Part shown: positions 15,943 to 24,704 of the stretch, in pieces | Position numbering within the stretch: position 1 is the first letter of the stretch | Layout: each line of letters begins with the position of its first letter | Source of the DNA: VAXT01 sp038040395 | GTDB lineage: Bacteria > Actinomycetota > Thermoleophilia > Gaiellales > Gaiellaceae | NCBI GenBank assembly: GCA_038040395.1 | Contig: JBBPIJ010000001.1 | Coordinates: forward strand, 186,001 to 250,000 | Direction: 5' to 3' | Length of the DNA stretch: 64,000 bases | Notes under the pieces: model-generated | Databases searched by the model: none | What the model was told of the DNA's origin: nothing | What the model saw: the letters and a program-made list of their open reading frames with translations, nothing else | Position numbers and translations under genes: made by a program

Positions 15943-17109
15943 ATGTCCCGCGCATGCGTCATCGTGCTGGACGCGGTCGGCGCGGGCGAGCTGCCCGACG
16001 CGGCCGAGTTCGGTGACGAAGGATCGGACACCCTGGGCAACGTTGCCCGAGCAGTGGGCGGCCTCGACCTCCCCAACCTCGAGGCCTTCGGGCTCGGCAA
16101 CGTCGAGCCGCTCGAGGGCTGCCCGCCCCAGCCGGGCGCTCCTGCCGTCGCAGGGCGGCTCGTCGAGCGTTCGAAGGGCAAGGACACGACGACGGGTCAC
16201 TGGGAGCTGATGGGGATCGTCACGCCCCAGGCGATGCCGACCTACCCGCATGGCTTCCCGTTCGAGGTGATCGATCCGTTCATGCACGCAACCGGCCGAG
16301 GCGTGCTCGGCAACAAGGCGGCATCGGGGACGGAGATCATCGAGGAGCTCGGGGAGGAGCATCAGCGAACCGGCAAGTGGATCGTCTACACGTCGGCCGA
16401 CTCTGTCTTCCAGATCGCTGCGCACCTCGACACGATCCCGCTGGACGAGCTCTACCGGGGATGCGAGATCGCACGCGAGATCCTCACGGGAAACCACGCC
16501 GTCGGACGGGTGATCGCGCGGCCGTTCACAGGCGAGCCGGGGAACTACGAGCGCACTCCGGATCGCCACGACTGGTCGCTGAAGCCGAAGCAGCCGAACT
16601 ACCTCACGCTCGTTCGCGAGGCGGGTAACCCCGTGCACGGCGTCGGCAAGATCCGAGACATCTTCGCCGGGTATGACATCGACGAGTCCCATCCCACCCG
16701 GTCGAACGTCGAGGGGATCAACCAGACCGAGCAGCTGCTCCAGGAACTGGACGAGGGCCTCGTGTTCACGAACCTCGTCGAGACGGACATGCTCTGGGGC
16801 CACCGGAACGATCCGGTCAACTTCCACCGCTGCCTGCAGGATTTCGACCGCCGGCTGCCGGACATCCTCGGCGCGCTTCGGCCCGGTGATCTGCTGATCA
16901 TCACCTCCGACCACGGCTGCGACCCGACGACTCCCTCGACCGACCACTCGCGAGAGCACGCTCTGCTCCTCGCGTACGTGGAGGGGAAGAACGCCGCAGG
17001 GCGCATCCACGAGGGGGAGTTCGCCGACGTCGGGGCGACCGTCAACTCCTGGCTCGGGGGCAAAGCACCGCGCCGGGGCGTTCCGGGCCAGTCGATCGTC
17101 GAGCAGTGA
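15943..17109 (+). CDS. deoB: phosphopentomutase
   Basis: Interconverts ribose/deoxyribose 1- and 5-phosphates in nucleoside salvage. The 388-aa protein belongs to the alkaline-phosphatase superfamily. Metal and phospho-threonine motifs are VIVLDAVGAGELPDA, GKDTTTGHWELMG (phosphorylated Thr), FTNLVETDMLWGHRND and ITSDHGCDPTTPSTDHSRE. It lies just before the pyrimidine nucleoside phosphorylase gene, with which it forms a deoxyribonucleoside breakdown pair. Confidence 0.96.
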   Translation: MSRACVIVLDAVGAGELPDAAEFGDEGSDTLGNVARAVGGLDLPNLEAFGLGNVEPLEGCPPQPGAPAVAGRLVERSKGKDTTTGHWELMGIVTPQAMPTYPHGFPFEVIDPFMHATGRGVLGNKAASGTEIIEELGEEHQRTGKWIVYTSADSVFQIAAHLDTIPLDELYRGCEIAREILTGNHAVGRVIARPFTGEPGNYERTPDRHDWSLKPKQPNYLTLVREAGNPVHGVGKIRDIFAGYDIDESHPTRSNVEGINQTEQLLQELDEGLVFTNLVETDMLWGHRNDPVNFHRCLQDFDRRLPDILGALRPGDLLIITSDHGCDPTTPSTDHSREHALLLAYVEGKNAAGRIHEGEFADVGATVNSWLGGKAPRRGVPGQSIVEQ

Positions 17110-17134
17110 CCGGGCGAGAGACGGTTCCCCCGCG

Positions 17135-18433
17135 GTGATCCGACCCGCGGAGCTCATCGAGCGCAAGCGAGACGGCGGCCACCTGACGCCGGAGGAGATC
17201 GACGAGCTCGTGCTCGGGCACGCCCGTGGCGAGATCCCCGATTACCAGCTCGCCGCGTTCTGCATGGCGGTCTACTTCCGCGGTCTCTCGGCGGAGGAAA
17301 CCCTCGCGCTGACAAACGCCTTCGTGCGCAGCGGCTCGACTCTCGACCTGCGCTCCGAGCTCGGTCGCACCGTCGTCGACAAGCACTCCACCGGCGGCGT
17401 GGGAGACAAGACGTCGCTCGTCGTCGGCCCGCTGGTCGCCGCGTGCGGGGTGCCGTTCGGGAAGATGAGCGGGCGCGGCCTGGGGCACACGGGGGGAACT
17501 CTCGACAAGCTCGAGTCGATCTCCGGATTTCGCGTCGAGCTCTCCAAGGAGGAGTTCGTCCAGCAGGTGCGCGAGATCGGACTTGCGATCATCGGCCAGT
17601 CGCCCGATCTCGTTCCTGCCGACAAGCGCCTCTACGCCCTGCGCGACGTCACCGGGACCGTCGACAGCATCCCGCTGATCGCGGCGAGCATCATGTCCAA
17701 GAAGATCGCCGCGGGCGCCGAGGGGATCGTGCTCGACGTGAAGGTCGGAAACGGCGCCTTCATGAAGTCGCTTGCCGACGCGCGGGTGCTCGCCGAGTCG
17801 ATGCAGCAGCTCGGGCGTGGCGCCGGACGGCAGGTCGTCGCGCTCCTCACGGACATGGACCAGCCGCTCGGCTGGGCGATCGGCAATGCGATCGAGATCG
17901 AAGAGGTCCGCGACCTGCTCACCGGCGAGGAGACTCCACCGGACCTCTTCTCGCTCGCGATCCAGGTCACGGGCCGGCTCCTCGCTCTCTCCGAGCTCGG
18001 GATCGACGCCGATGAGGGAACCAGGCGGGCGGAGCAGGCAGTCGAGGACGGCTCCGCAGCCGAGATGTTCGAGCGCTGGATCGCCGCTCAGGGCGGCGAC
18101 CTCTCGGCGGGGTTGCCGAAGGCGCCGGTCACGAGCGACCTGACCGCAGACCGCGACGGCTTCGTCGGCGAAGTCTCAGCACTCGGCCTCGGAAGAGCCG
18201 CACTCGAGCTCGGCGCCGGTCGTCGCACGAAGGACGACGCGATCGACCACGCGGTCGGCATCCGCTGCTTCGCCAAGCGCAGCGATCCAATCGAGGCAGG
18301 TCAGACTCTCGCGTCGGTCTACGCACGGGACGACTCGAGCGCCGAGCGCGCACTGGGCCAGATCCGGGACCTGATCGAGATCGTGGACGAGCCGCAGCCA
18401 CCACGTCCGATCGTGCTCGAGACGCTGGCCTAA
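17135..18433 (+). CDS. deoA: pyrimidine-nucleoside (thymidine) phosphorylase
   Basis: Cleaves thymidine/uridine with phosphate to the base and pentose 1-phosphate, the substrate of DeoB. The 432-aa protein starts MIRPAELIERKRDGGHLTPE. It has the phosphate loop DKHSTGGVGDKTSL, the family signature SGRGLGHTGGTLDKLES, LYALRDVTGTVDSIPLI and the Gly-rich KVGNGAFMK metal loop. GTG start 25 bases after deoB. Whether it prefers thymidine or accepts all pyrimidine nucleosides is not decidable here. Confidence 0.93.
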   Translation: MIRPAELIERKRDGGHLTPEEIDELVLGHARGEIPDYQLAAFCMAVYFRGLSAEETLALTNAFVRSGSTLDLRSELGRTVVDKHSTGGVGDKTSLVVGPLVAACGVPFGKMSGRGLGHTGGTLDKLESISGFRVELSKEEFVQQVREIGLAIIGQSPDLVPADKRLYALRDVTGTVDSIPLIAASIMSKKIAAGAEGIVLDVKVGNGAFMKSLADARVLAESMQQLGRGAGRQVVALLTDMDQPLGWAIGNAIEIEEVRDLLTGEETPPDLFSLAIQVTGRLLALSELGIDADEGTRRAEQAVEDGSAAEMFERWIAAQGGDLSAGLPKAPVTSDLTADRDGFVGEVSALGLGRAALELGAGRRTKDDAIDHAVGIRCFAKRSDPIEAGQTLASVYARDDSSAERALGQIRDLIEIVDEPQPPRPIVLETLA

Positions 18434-18446
18434 CCTCGCCCGTGAC

Positions 18447-18452
18447 TAGGCT
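18447..18452 (+). promoter_or_regulatory. -10 element, leaderless start of mutM
   Basis: TAGGCT, six bases before the mutM GTG, in the gap after deoA. Confidence 0.55.
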
Positions 18453-18458
18453 CCGGGG

Positions 18459-19283
18459 GTGCCGGAGCTACCCGAAGTCGAGACGATCCGGCTCGGCCTC
18501 GAGCCGCATCTCGTCGGCCGGACCTTTGAGCACGTCGAGATCGCCGATCCGCGCCTCACCAGGCCCCACGACCCGGTGGAGACGGCCGCCGAGCTGACCG
18601 GTGAGACAGTCGCGCACCTCGAGCGCCGCGGCAAGTATTTGGTTGTTCGGTTCGAGAGTGGTCGAGTTCTCCTGATTCACCTCCGGATGACGGGGAGCCT
18701 GCTGCTCCTTCGAGACGGAGTCGCGGGCGAGGATCCGTACCAAAGTGCTGTCGTCAGATTAGACAACGGATCGGACGTCGCCTATCGCGACGTGCGGCGC
18801 TTCGGTACCTGGCTACTCCTCGAGCCCGGCGAGCTCGAGCCCTATCTCGCCTCGCGGGTCGGCGCCGAGCCACTCGGACGCACGCTGACGGCGAAATCGC
18901 TCGTCGACCGGCTCTCGAGGCGAAAGGCGCCGCTGAAGGCGATCGTCCTCGACCAGCGCGTGTTCGCGGGCGTCGGGAACATCTACGCGGACGAAGCGCT
19001 CTGGTGGGCGAGGCTCCATCCACTCCGTCCCGGCCATGAGCTAAACGACGACGAGCTCGGCGCGCTTGTTCGCAGCATCCGGCGCGCGCTGCGCCTCGGC
19101 ATCGCGCGCCAGGGCGCGACGCTGCGCGACTACCGATCTGCCGAGGGCGCCGAGGGCTCGATGCAGACGGAGTTCCGCGTGTACGGACGCGCCGGCGAGC
19201 CGTGCCAACGGTGCGGGCATGCAATCGAGAAGACGCGGGTCGCGGGCCGTGGCACCTGGTACTGCCCCAATTGCCAGCTCTGA
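18459..19283 (+). CDS. mutM: formamidopyrimidine-DNA glycosylase
   Basis: Base-excision repair glycosylase/AP lyase for oxidised purines. The N-terminus MPELPEVETIRLGL gives the catalytic Pro1-Glu2. A conserved Lys near 59 lies in RRGKYLVVRF. The helix-two-turn-helix follows FAGVGNIYADEALW. The zinc finger uses C249, C252, C269 and C272. The 274-aa length is typical. Leaderless GTG start, hence likely its own promoter. Confidence 0.95.
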   Translation: MPELPEVETIRLGLEPHLVGRTFEHVEIADPRLTRPHDPVETAAELTGETVAHLERRGKYLVVRFESGRVLLIHLRMTGSLLLLRDGVAGEDPYQSAVVRLDNGSDVAYRDVRRFGTWLLLEPGELEPYLASRVGAEPLGRTLTAKSLVDRLSRRKAPLKAIVLDQRVFAGVGNIYADEALWWARLHPLRPGHELNDDELGALVRSIRRALRLGIARQGATLRDYRSAEGAEGSMQTEFRVYGRAGEPCQRCGHAIEKTRVAGRGTWYCPNCQL

Positions 19284-19374
19284 AGCCGTTCATCGAGGAG
19301 ACGTGTTGGGCGCCGCGTCGTCGTTCGCCGTCCCGAAGCGCAACTACCCTCTGACGAGGTGCATTCTGGCTGAG

Positions 19375-21270
19375 ATGACAGCGGACGCTCCGCGGGCGCG
19401 TTTGGACTGGGGCCGAACGGGGGTCGGCGTCGCCGTCGGGCTCGGCCTGGCTGGAATCGCCTTCGACAGCGGCGGCTATTTTCCGACGGCCTGGAGCTGG
19501 GGCGCGCTCGTTGCGCTCACCGTGATCGCGGCGGTGCTCGTGCTCAGCGACGCCGTTCGCCCCTCGGGCCTCGCCCTTGTCACGCTCGGCGCACTCGCCG
19601 GGTTTGCCGCCTGGACCTGGCTCGCGCTTCTCTGGAGCGACGACCGGGCGGCGACCGTCCTCGAGGGGCAGCGCGTCCTGCTCTACGTCTCTGCACTCGC
19701 GGCCCTCGTGCTGCTCGTGCGGCGCTCGACGGTGCCGCTGCTCCTGGCGTCGACGCTCGTCGCCGCGTTTCTCGTGTCGGGCTACGGTCTGCTCACGCGG
19801 CTTTTTCCCGAGCGGCTCGGCGTCTTCGACTCGGTCGCCGCGTACCGGCTCGAGGAGCCGCTCACGTACTGGAACGCGCTCGGCGTCTTCGCGGCGATCG
19901 GAGCCGTGCTCGCCCTCGGGTTCGCGGCGCGCGCGCAGGGCCTCGTCGCCAGAGCCCTCGCCGGAGCGACGCTTCCCGTCTTCTTCGCGACGATCTACTT
20001 CACGTTCAGCCGCGGCTCGTGGGTGGCAGCGGCGATCGGGTTCGGCGTCGCGGTCGCCGTCGATCCGCGCCGGCTCCAGCTCCTGCTTGCCGCTCTCGCG
20101 CTGGCGCCCGCATCGGCGCTCGCCGTGCTGCTCTCCTCGCACGAAAAGGCGCTGACGCAGACCGACTCGCCTCTCTCTGCAGCTTCGCGCGACGGGCACC
20201 GCCTTGCCGTCTACTTGCTCGTCCTGCTCGCCGTGTCGACCCTGGTCACGCTCGGCCTGGCCCTCGCCGAACGCCGTGTCGTACCTCCGCGTCAGGTGCG
20301 GCTCGCGTTCGCAGGTGCGCTCGCGCTCGTCGCGCTTGCCGCTCTCTTTGCGACTTTCGTCCGCTACGGGGATCCGGCCACGCTCGCGCGCAAGGGTTAC
20401 GACTCGTTCACGGCGACCCCCGGGGCGACCCCGGTCAACCTCAACGATCGGCTCTTCACCTTTTCCGGCAGCTACCGGTCGGAGCTCTGGCACGAGGCCT
20501 GGGACGATTACCGCGACCACCCGGTGCTCGGATCGGGCCCGGGAACCTACGAGCAGTACTGGAACGAGCACCGGCCGATTCAGCACAAGGTTCGGGATGC
20601 GCACAACCTCTACCTCGAGGTCCTGGCGGAAACCGGCCCGGTCGGCCTTCTTCTGCTGCTGCTCGCCCTCGGCGCGCCGCTTGTCGCGGGGATGCTCGCG
20701 CGCGGCCATCCGCTGGTCCCGCTCGCCCTCGCCGGTTACTCGGCCTTCCTCGTGCACGCGGCCGTGGACTGGGACTGGGAGATGCCGGCGGTCATGATCG
20801 CTGCATTCGCCTGCGCGACAGCGCTGCTTGCCGCCGCGGATCGTCGCGATCTCCCGCCTCTGCTCTCGCCGAGAGTCCGGATCGGTGGGGCGGCCGTCGC
20901 TCTCGTCCTCGCGGTGGTCGCGTTCGTCGGCGTCATCGGCTCGAGCGCCCTTGTGGCAAGCGACCGCGCGCTCGTGAAGGGCCGCTACGACGAGGCTGCC
21001 TCCCAGGCGCGCAAGGCCGCCCGTTGGTGGCGCTGGTCTCCCGATCCGTGGCGCCAGCTGGGGGACGTCCAGGCGACGAGGGGAGACGAGGCGGCCGCCC
21101 GCCAGAGCTACCGAAAGGCGATCTCCAAAGACCGAACCGATTGGACGATCTGGTACGGCCTCTACACGTTCAGCAGCGGCGCCGAGGCGCAGCATGCGCT
21201 GGCGGAGGCTCGGCGGCTGAACCGCTATGCCAGCTCCGATTACGAGGGGACAGACGATGTTTCGGGTTGA
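19375..21270 (+). CDS. O-antigen ligase/polymerase-like membrane protein with TPR tail
   Basis: 631-aa polytopic protein with about a dozen hydrophobic helices and the Wzy_C hallmarks: FTFSRGSWVAAAI, a large extracytoplasmic loop containing DDYRDHPVLGSGPGTYEQY, then AHNLYLEVLAETGPVGLLLL. A cytoplasmic-looking end (about 555-631) resembles TPR repeats (ASQARKAARWWRWSPDPWRQ, DEAAARQSYRKAIS). It likely transfers or polymerises lipid-linked glycans at the outer membrane face. ATG 19375 is chosen with CATTCT seven bases upstream. It overlaps the sigma-factor gene by 14 bases. Confidence 0.82.
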   Translation: MTADAPRARLDWGRTGVGVAVGLGLAGIAFDSGGYFPTAWSWGALVALTVIAAVLVLSDAVRPSGLALVTLGALAGFAAWTWLALLWSDDRAATVLEGQRVLLYVSALAALVLLVRRSTVPLLLASTLVAAFLVSGYGLLTRLFPERLGVFDSVAAYRLEEPLTYWNALGVFAAIGAVLALGFAARAQGLVARALAGATLPVFFATIYFTFSRGSWVAAAIGFGVAVAVDPRRLQLLLAALALAPASALAVLLSSHEKALTQTDSPLSAASRDGHRLAVYLLVLLAVSTLVTLGLALAERRVVPPRQVRLAFAGALALVALAALFATFVRYGDPATLARKGYDSFTATPGATPVNLNDRLFTFSGSYRSELWHEAWDDYRDHPVLGSGPGTYEQYWNEHRPIQHKVRDAHNLYLEVLAETGPVGLLLLLLALGAPLVAGMLARGHPLVPLALAGYSAFLVHAAVDWDWEMPAVMIAAFACATALLAAADRRDLPPLLSPRVRIGGAAVALVLAVVAFVGVIGSSALVASDRALVKGRYDEAASQARKAARWWRWSPDPWRQLGDVQATRGDEAAARQSYRKAISKDRTDWTIWYGLYTFSSGAEAQHALAEARRLNRYASSDYEGTDDVSG

Positions 21271-21766
21271 CCCGCTCGCCAATCCGGAGCCGCTCATCCG
21301 GCGTGTGTACTCCTACGTCGCCTACCGCGTCGGAGACGGGCCGGACGCAGAGGACATCACGAGCGAGACCTTCGAGCGCGCGCTTCGCTACAAGAAGAGC
21401 TACGACTCCGCCAAGGGAGAACCGGTCGCGTGGCTCATCGGCATCGCGCGGCGCTGCATCGAAGGACGGCCGATGTCGCCCGAGCTCTCCTCGGAGTACC
21501 TGGAGATGGTCGACCACCTCGATCTCGAGGACGGCGCTCTTCGCCGGATCGATCTCTCCGCCGCCGTTTCGCTGCTGGAAGAGCGCGACCGCGACCTGAT
21601 CGCCCTTCGGTACGGGGCGGATCTCACGGCGCGCCAGATCGCCGAGCTGCAAGGAGCCAAGACGAATGCGATCGAGGTTGCGCTTCACCGGGCTCTCGCA
21701 AGGCTTCGCACCCACCTCGAAGGAAGCGAGCCGGCGCCTGTAAGGAAATCGCAGGCGGGCCGGTAA
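21257..21766 (+). CDS. RNA polymerase sigma-70 factor, ECF type
   Basis: 169 aa with region 2 (VYSYVAYRVGDGPDAEDITS then ETFERAL) and region 4 (LLEERDRDLIALRYGADLTA, helix-turn-helix RQIAELQGAKTNAIEVALHR). There are no regions 1 or 3. ATG 21257 has GAGGGG seven bases upstream; ATG 21227 would add ten residues without a site. It is followed by a single-pass membrane protein that may act as its anchor or anti-sigma, and by two cell-wall L,D-transpeptidase genes that are candidate targets. That link is inference from position. Confidence 0.87.
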   Translation: MFRVDPLANPEPLIRRVYSYVAYRVGDGPDAEDITSETFERALRYKKSYDSAKGEPVAWLIGIARRCIEGRPMSPELSSEYLEMVDHLDLEDGALRRIDLSAAVSLLEERDRDLIALRYGADLTARQIAELQGAKTNAIEVALHRALARLRTHLEGSEPAPVRKSQAGR

Positions 21767-21799
21767 TAGAGGTGAAAGGGAAATCTAAGGGGGAAAAGA

Positions 21800-22219
21800 A
21801 TGCGATCTTGGCGAAGAAATCGGGAGTCGGGCCTCGAGGCCGAGCTCAGGGCTAGCCGCCCGGAGCCAAGCTCGGAGCTCGTCAATCGGCTGGAGGCGCG
21901 CGTCCGTCACGACGGGCGTGCTCGGAGCGGCTCGTTCCGCGTGGCGTTCGCCGGCGCGATTGCCGTCTTCATGCTCTCCGCGCTGTTCTCGGTCGGCGGG
22001 CTCGGCTACGCCGCGACCGGAGCGGGCTCGGCTGTGGCGACGGCGAAGCGCATCGTGCACTCGCACAGCGTTCCGCAGGTCCACAAGTCGGCTTCGCGTA
22101 GTCAGTACTCGAATCCGAAGAAGAAGTGCCCCAAGGGCAAGAAGCGCGTCCGGGGCGTGTGCAAGAGGGTCAAGAAGGCGGGCGGCGTCAACTTCCGCAG
22201 GCCGCCTTTCACCGGCTAG
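21800..22219 (+). CDS. single-pass membrane protein, possible sigma-factor partner
   Basis: 139 aa. A charged cytoplasmic N-terminus (1-45, with LEAELRASRPEPSSELVNRL) precedes a transmembrane helix (about 48-72, VAFAGAIAVFMLSALFSVGG). A basic extracytoplasmic tail contains CPKGKKRVRGVCKRVKK. The start has AAGGGGGA nearby. Position after a sigma factor suggests an anti-sigma role. However, the HxxxCxxC zinc motif of ZAS anti-sigmas is absent, so this is only a possibility. The Cys-Lys-rich tail could bind wall polymers. Confidence 0.6.
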   Translation: MRSWRRNRESGLEAELRASRPEPSSELVNRLEARVRHDGRARSGSFRVAFAGAIAVFMLSALFSVGGLGYAATGAGSAVATAKRIVHSHSVPQVHKSASRSQYSNPKKKCPKGKKRVRGVCKRVKKAGGVNFRRPPFTG

Positions 22220-22236
22220 GACTGAACTAACACTCG

Positions 22237-22271
22237 AATCGGCGGGGCGGCTCATGGCCGCCTCGTCGATT
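22237..22271 (+). terminator. 15-bp stem hairpin before first L,D-transpeptidase
   Basis: AATCGGCGGGGCGGC (22237-22251) pairs through 15 positions, two of them G-U, with 22257-22271; the loop is TCATG. Only a few T residues follow, so it may be a factor-dependent terminator or an RNA-stability structure between the sigma/membrane pair and the transpeptidase genes. Confidence 0.55.
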
Positions 22272-22294
22272 TGCAGGCACAATTTGGGGGGTCG

Positions 22295-23356
22295 ATGAGC
22301 AGACGGTTCCACGTCACAACGGCAGCGCTCGTAGCGCTTGCAGCGCTCTTCCTCGCGGTTGGAGCAGGTGCCGGCACGACCCGCGGACCGAAGCTTTCGC
22401 TCACGTGGCGCGCGCCGACCCCCGCCGACGGAACCGCCTTCACCGTCAACGCCGGAGAGCCGTACACGCTCGAGTTGAGCGCCTCGAGCACGCAGCCCCA
22501 GCTGGTGTTGATCGGCAAGCGCAAGCTCCCGGCAGGCGCCGTGTTCACGGGGGCCTACGGCAACCCCGGTGTCGCGAGCCTCACCTGGACCCCGACGGCC
22601 GAGCAGGTCGGAGAGCACGTTCTGACGTTCACCGCCGAGACCCACGATCTGCCTCACGCCTACGCGCGGCCGCGCAGCTTCATCATCTATGTCCAGCCCT
22701 CGACGCCGAACGGCACCAACGAGCGCTTCTCGTTGAGCGGGCCGAACGGGTTGTCCCGCTGGGCCTACATCGATCGCATGGTCGCGGCTCGCTCGCGGCC
22801 GAGCGCCGGTGCCAAGGTGATCACACGGATCCGTCCGCTCACCCCCGAGCTGACCGACAACCTCGCGCTGGCCCTGGCGGGACAGATCAACGAGAAGGGC
22901 GAATACTGGGTTCAGGTCCGGCTTCCGATCCTTCCGAACGGGTCGATCGGCTGGGTGCCGAGAAACGCCCTCGGGTCGTTCCACAGGATCTGGACGCGCC
23001 TTGTCATCGACCGGGCGCTCTTCACCGCGACGCTCTACCGGCGCGGCGCCGCGATCTTCAAGACGCGGGTCGGCGTCGGCAAGCCGTACTGGCCGACCCC
23101 CACCGGCGAGTTCTACGTCCGCAACCGGCTCACGGGCTTCACGGACCCCATCTATGGGCCGATTGCCTTCGGGACGAACGCCCGCTCCGCGGTACTGACC
23201 GACTGGCCCGGCGGCGGCTTCATCGGCATCCACGGGACGAACCAGCCGCAGATCCTGCCCGGCCGTGTCTCGCACGGCTGCGTTCGCATGCCGAACCGGG
23301 CAATCAGACGTCTTTCCCGCCTGATGCCGCTCGGGACGCCGGTCACAATCACCTGA
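22295..23356 (+). CDS. secreted L,D-transpeptidase (YkuD), first of tandem pair
   Basis: 353 aa. A signal sequence (RRFHVTTAALVALAALFLAV) is followed by an Ig-like/beta domain (about 35-140), an SH3-like region (WVQVRLPILPNGSIGWVPRN) and a C-terminal YkuD domain. The active site is HGTNQPQILPGRVSHGCVRM with Cys329. It makes 3-3 peptidoglycan crosslinks or attaches proteins outside the membrane. ATG 22295 has GGGGGG four bases upstream. The following gene is a paralogue of identical layout, so a duplication is evident. Confidence 0.9.
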   Translation: MSRRFHVTTAALVALAALFLAVGAGAGTTRGPKLSLTWRAPTPADGTAFTVNAGEPYTLELSASSTQPQLVLIGKRKLPAGAVFTGAYGNPGVASLTWTPTAEQVGEHVLTFTAETHDLPHAYARPRSFIIYVQPSTPNGTNERFSLSGPNGLSRWAYIDRMVAARSRPSAGAKVITRIRPLTPELTDNLALALAGQINEKGEYWVQVRLPILPNGSIGWVPRNALGSFHRIWTRLVIDRALFTATLYRRGAAIFKTRVGVGKPYWPTPTGEFYVRNRLTGFTDPIYGPIAFGTNARSAVLTDWPGGGFIGIHGTNQPQILPGRVSHGCVRMPNRAIRRLSRLMPLGTPVTIT

Positions 23357-23391
23357 AAAAGGCGCTGACGGCAGGTTTCCGAAGGCCCGGC

Positions 23392-23397
23392 TAGAAT
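23392..23397 (+). promoter_or_regulatory. -10 element before second L,D-transpeptidase
   Basis: TAGAAT in the 72-base gap between the two transpeptidase genes. Transcription would begin about 25 bases before ATG 23429, leaving room for the GGGG ribosome site. No clear -35 was found. Confidence 0.45.
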
Positions 23398-23428
23398 GGG
23401 TTTTGGGCTTCGGCTCCGGGGCATACCT

Positions 23429-24526
23429 ATGACGATCTCCTGGTTGGGCACACTGCGGCGCGTCTTTGTCGTGGCTTTTGCCGCGGCGGGCTTGGCCGTG
23501 CTCGCGCCGGCTTCGGCGGTTCCGGCCCGCGGGGACGTGGTCGTCACGTGGGCGGGTCAGACGCCGCCGGACGGAGCTCTCCTCGGTGTAGCTGCGAACA
23601 CGCAGCTCGCGGTCCCCCTGACAGCCAGCACGGGCACTCCGGGCAACACGATCCGGATCAGGGCCAGCGGCCTGCCGCAAGGGGCTTCGCTCAGGCACAC
23701 CGACGGCAACCCGGCGAAGGCGACGCTCCTCTGGACTCCCGCAAAGACGCAGGTCGGCAGGTACAGCGTGACGTTCACCGGTTCGAGCGACGTGCCGGTC
23801 GGAGCGGCGCACCGAATGATCGCGATCTGGGTCGGCCGAGCAGGGAAGCCGCCACCCGGCCCGCCGCCGCCGCCGGGTGTCTATCCGCAGCGCTCCGTGC
23901 TCAGCGACAGGGCGACCGAGACCTACCGGTGGGCGTTCGTTCGCCACCGCACCGTTGCCCGCAACGGTCCCTCACGGCACGCGCGCGCGGTCTCTCCCAT
24001 CTCGTACCGGACACCGGAGTACTACCGAAACGCGATCCAGGTCCTGAACAGCGTCAGGTACCGCAACGGCCAGACGTGGGTTCGCATCAGGCTGGCGATT
24101 CTCCCGAACGGGTCGACCGGCTGGGTGACCCGCGGCTCTCTTGTCGGTTACTCGAAGGTTCATACACGGCTGACGATCAGCCACGCCCGGATGCGGGCGA
24201 CGCTCTACAAGCGGGGCAGGCCGATCTTCAGCACGAGGGTCGGCATGGGGCAGTCGCATTACCCGACGCCACGCGGCGAGTTCTATATCCGCGAGAAGCT
24301 CAAGGGCTACTACGCGCCTGCGTACGGCCCGCGCGCCTTCGGGCTGAACGCGCGCTCGGCGGTTCTGACCGACTGGCCGGGCGGAGGGTTCGTCGGCATC
24401 CATGGCACGAACCAGCCTCGTCTCATCCCGGGCCGCATCTCCCACGGCTGTGTCCGCGTGAACAACGAAGCGATCATGCGGCTCTTCCGGCTGATGCCGA
24501 TCGGCACGCCGGTCCATATCTCCTAG
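23429..24526 (+). CDS. secreted L,D-transpeptidase (YkuD), second of tandem pair
   Basis: 365 aa. The signal sequence includes RRVFVVAFAAAGLAVLAPAS. A beta domain, a proline hinge (KPPPGPPPPPG), an SH3-like segment (RIRLAILPNGSTGWVTRG) and a YkuD domain follow. The active site is HGTNQPRLIPGRISHGCVRV, with Cys341. Its order of domains and many motifs equal those of the gene upstream. The main difference is the Pro-rich hinge, which may let the catalytic domain reach further into the wall. ATG 23429 is preferred over 23396, which overlaps the -10. Confidence 0.9.
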   Translation: MTISWLGTLRRVFVVAFAAAGLAVLAPASAVPARGDVVVTWAGQTPPDGALLGVAANTQLAVPLTASTGTPGNTIRIRASGLPQGASLRHTDGNPAKATLLWTPAKTQVGRYSVTFTGSSDVPVGAAHRMIAIWVGRAGKPPPGPPPPPGVYPQRSVLSDRATETYRWAFVRHRTVARNGPSRHARAVSPISYRTPEYYRNAIQVLNSVRYRNGQTWVRIRLAILPNGSTGWVTRGSLVGYSKVHTRLTISHARMRATLYKRGRPIFSTRVGMGQSHYPTPRGEFYIREKLKGYYAPAYGPRAFGLNARSAVLTDWPGGGFVGIHGTNQPRLIPGRISHGCVRVNNEAIMRLFRLMPIGTPVHIS

Positions 24527-24632
24527 GCGATCAGCAGCGGGCCGTTCGTCCGCACCCAGGCGCGCTCTCGTTTGTTCTGTGGGATGGGCGGGCGCGTCGG
24601 GGGGTCGTTCCTCGATAGGCGTGCCCTTGGTC

Positions 24633-24682
24633 GCGGAAAGTGCGAAGCACTTTGCGCGAGTCCCGGGCCCGTGGCCCGGGAC
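24633..24682 (+). repeat. two tandem hairpins upstream of recO
   Basis: Hairpin one (24633-24657) has 11-bp arms with one mismatch and loop GAA (AAAGTGC/GCACTTT core). Two bases later hairpin two (24660-24682) has perfect 10-bp arms GTCCCGGGCC/GGCCCGGGAC and a 3-base loop. They occupy the 178-base gap after the transpeptidases and end ten bases before the recO -10. They may terminate upstream transcription; the layout also resembles the AAA-loop hairpin pairs elsewhere. Confidence 0.65.
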
Positions 24683-24691
24683 CTCCCTCTC

Positions 24692-24697
24692 TACACT
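24692..24697 (+). promoter_or_regulatory. -10 element, leaderless start of recO
   Basis: TACACT, seven bases before the recO ATG. Confidence 0.6.
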
Positions 24698-24704
24698 TGA
24701 ACGG

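Noticed and set aside
18754..21297. An 847-codon open frame on the minus strand across mutM and the O-antigen ligase gene
   Set aside because: It is antisense to two well-supported genes, its translation is Arg/Gly/Asp-rich low-complexity typical of GC-rich shadow frames, and no family motif is seen.
20019..21599. A 526-codon plus-strand frame overlapping the O-antigen ligase and sigma genes
   Set aside because: Arg/Ala/Pro-rich shadow of the ligase frame; the ligase frame carries the conserved motifs and membrane helices.
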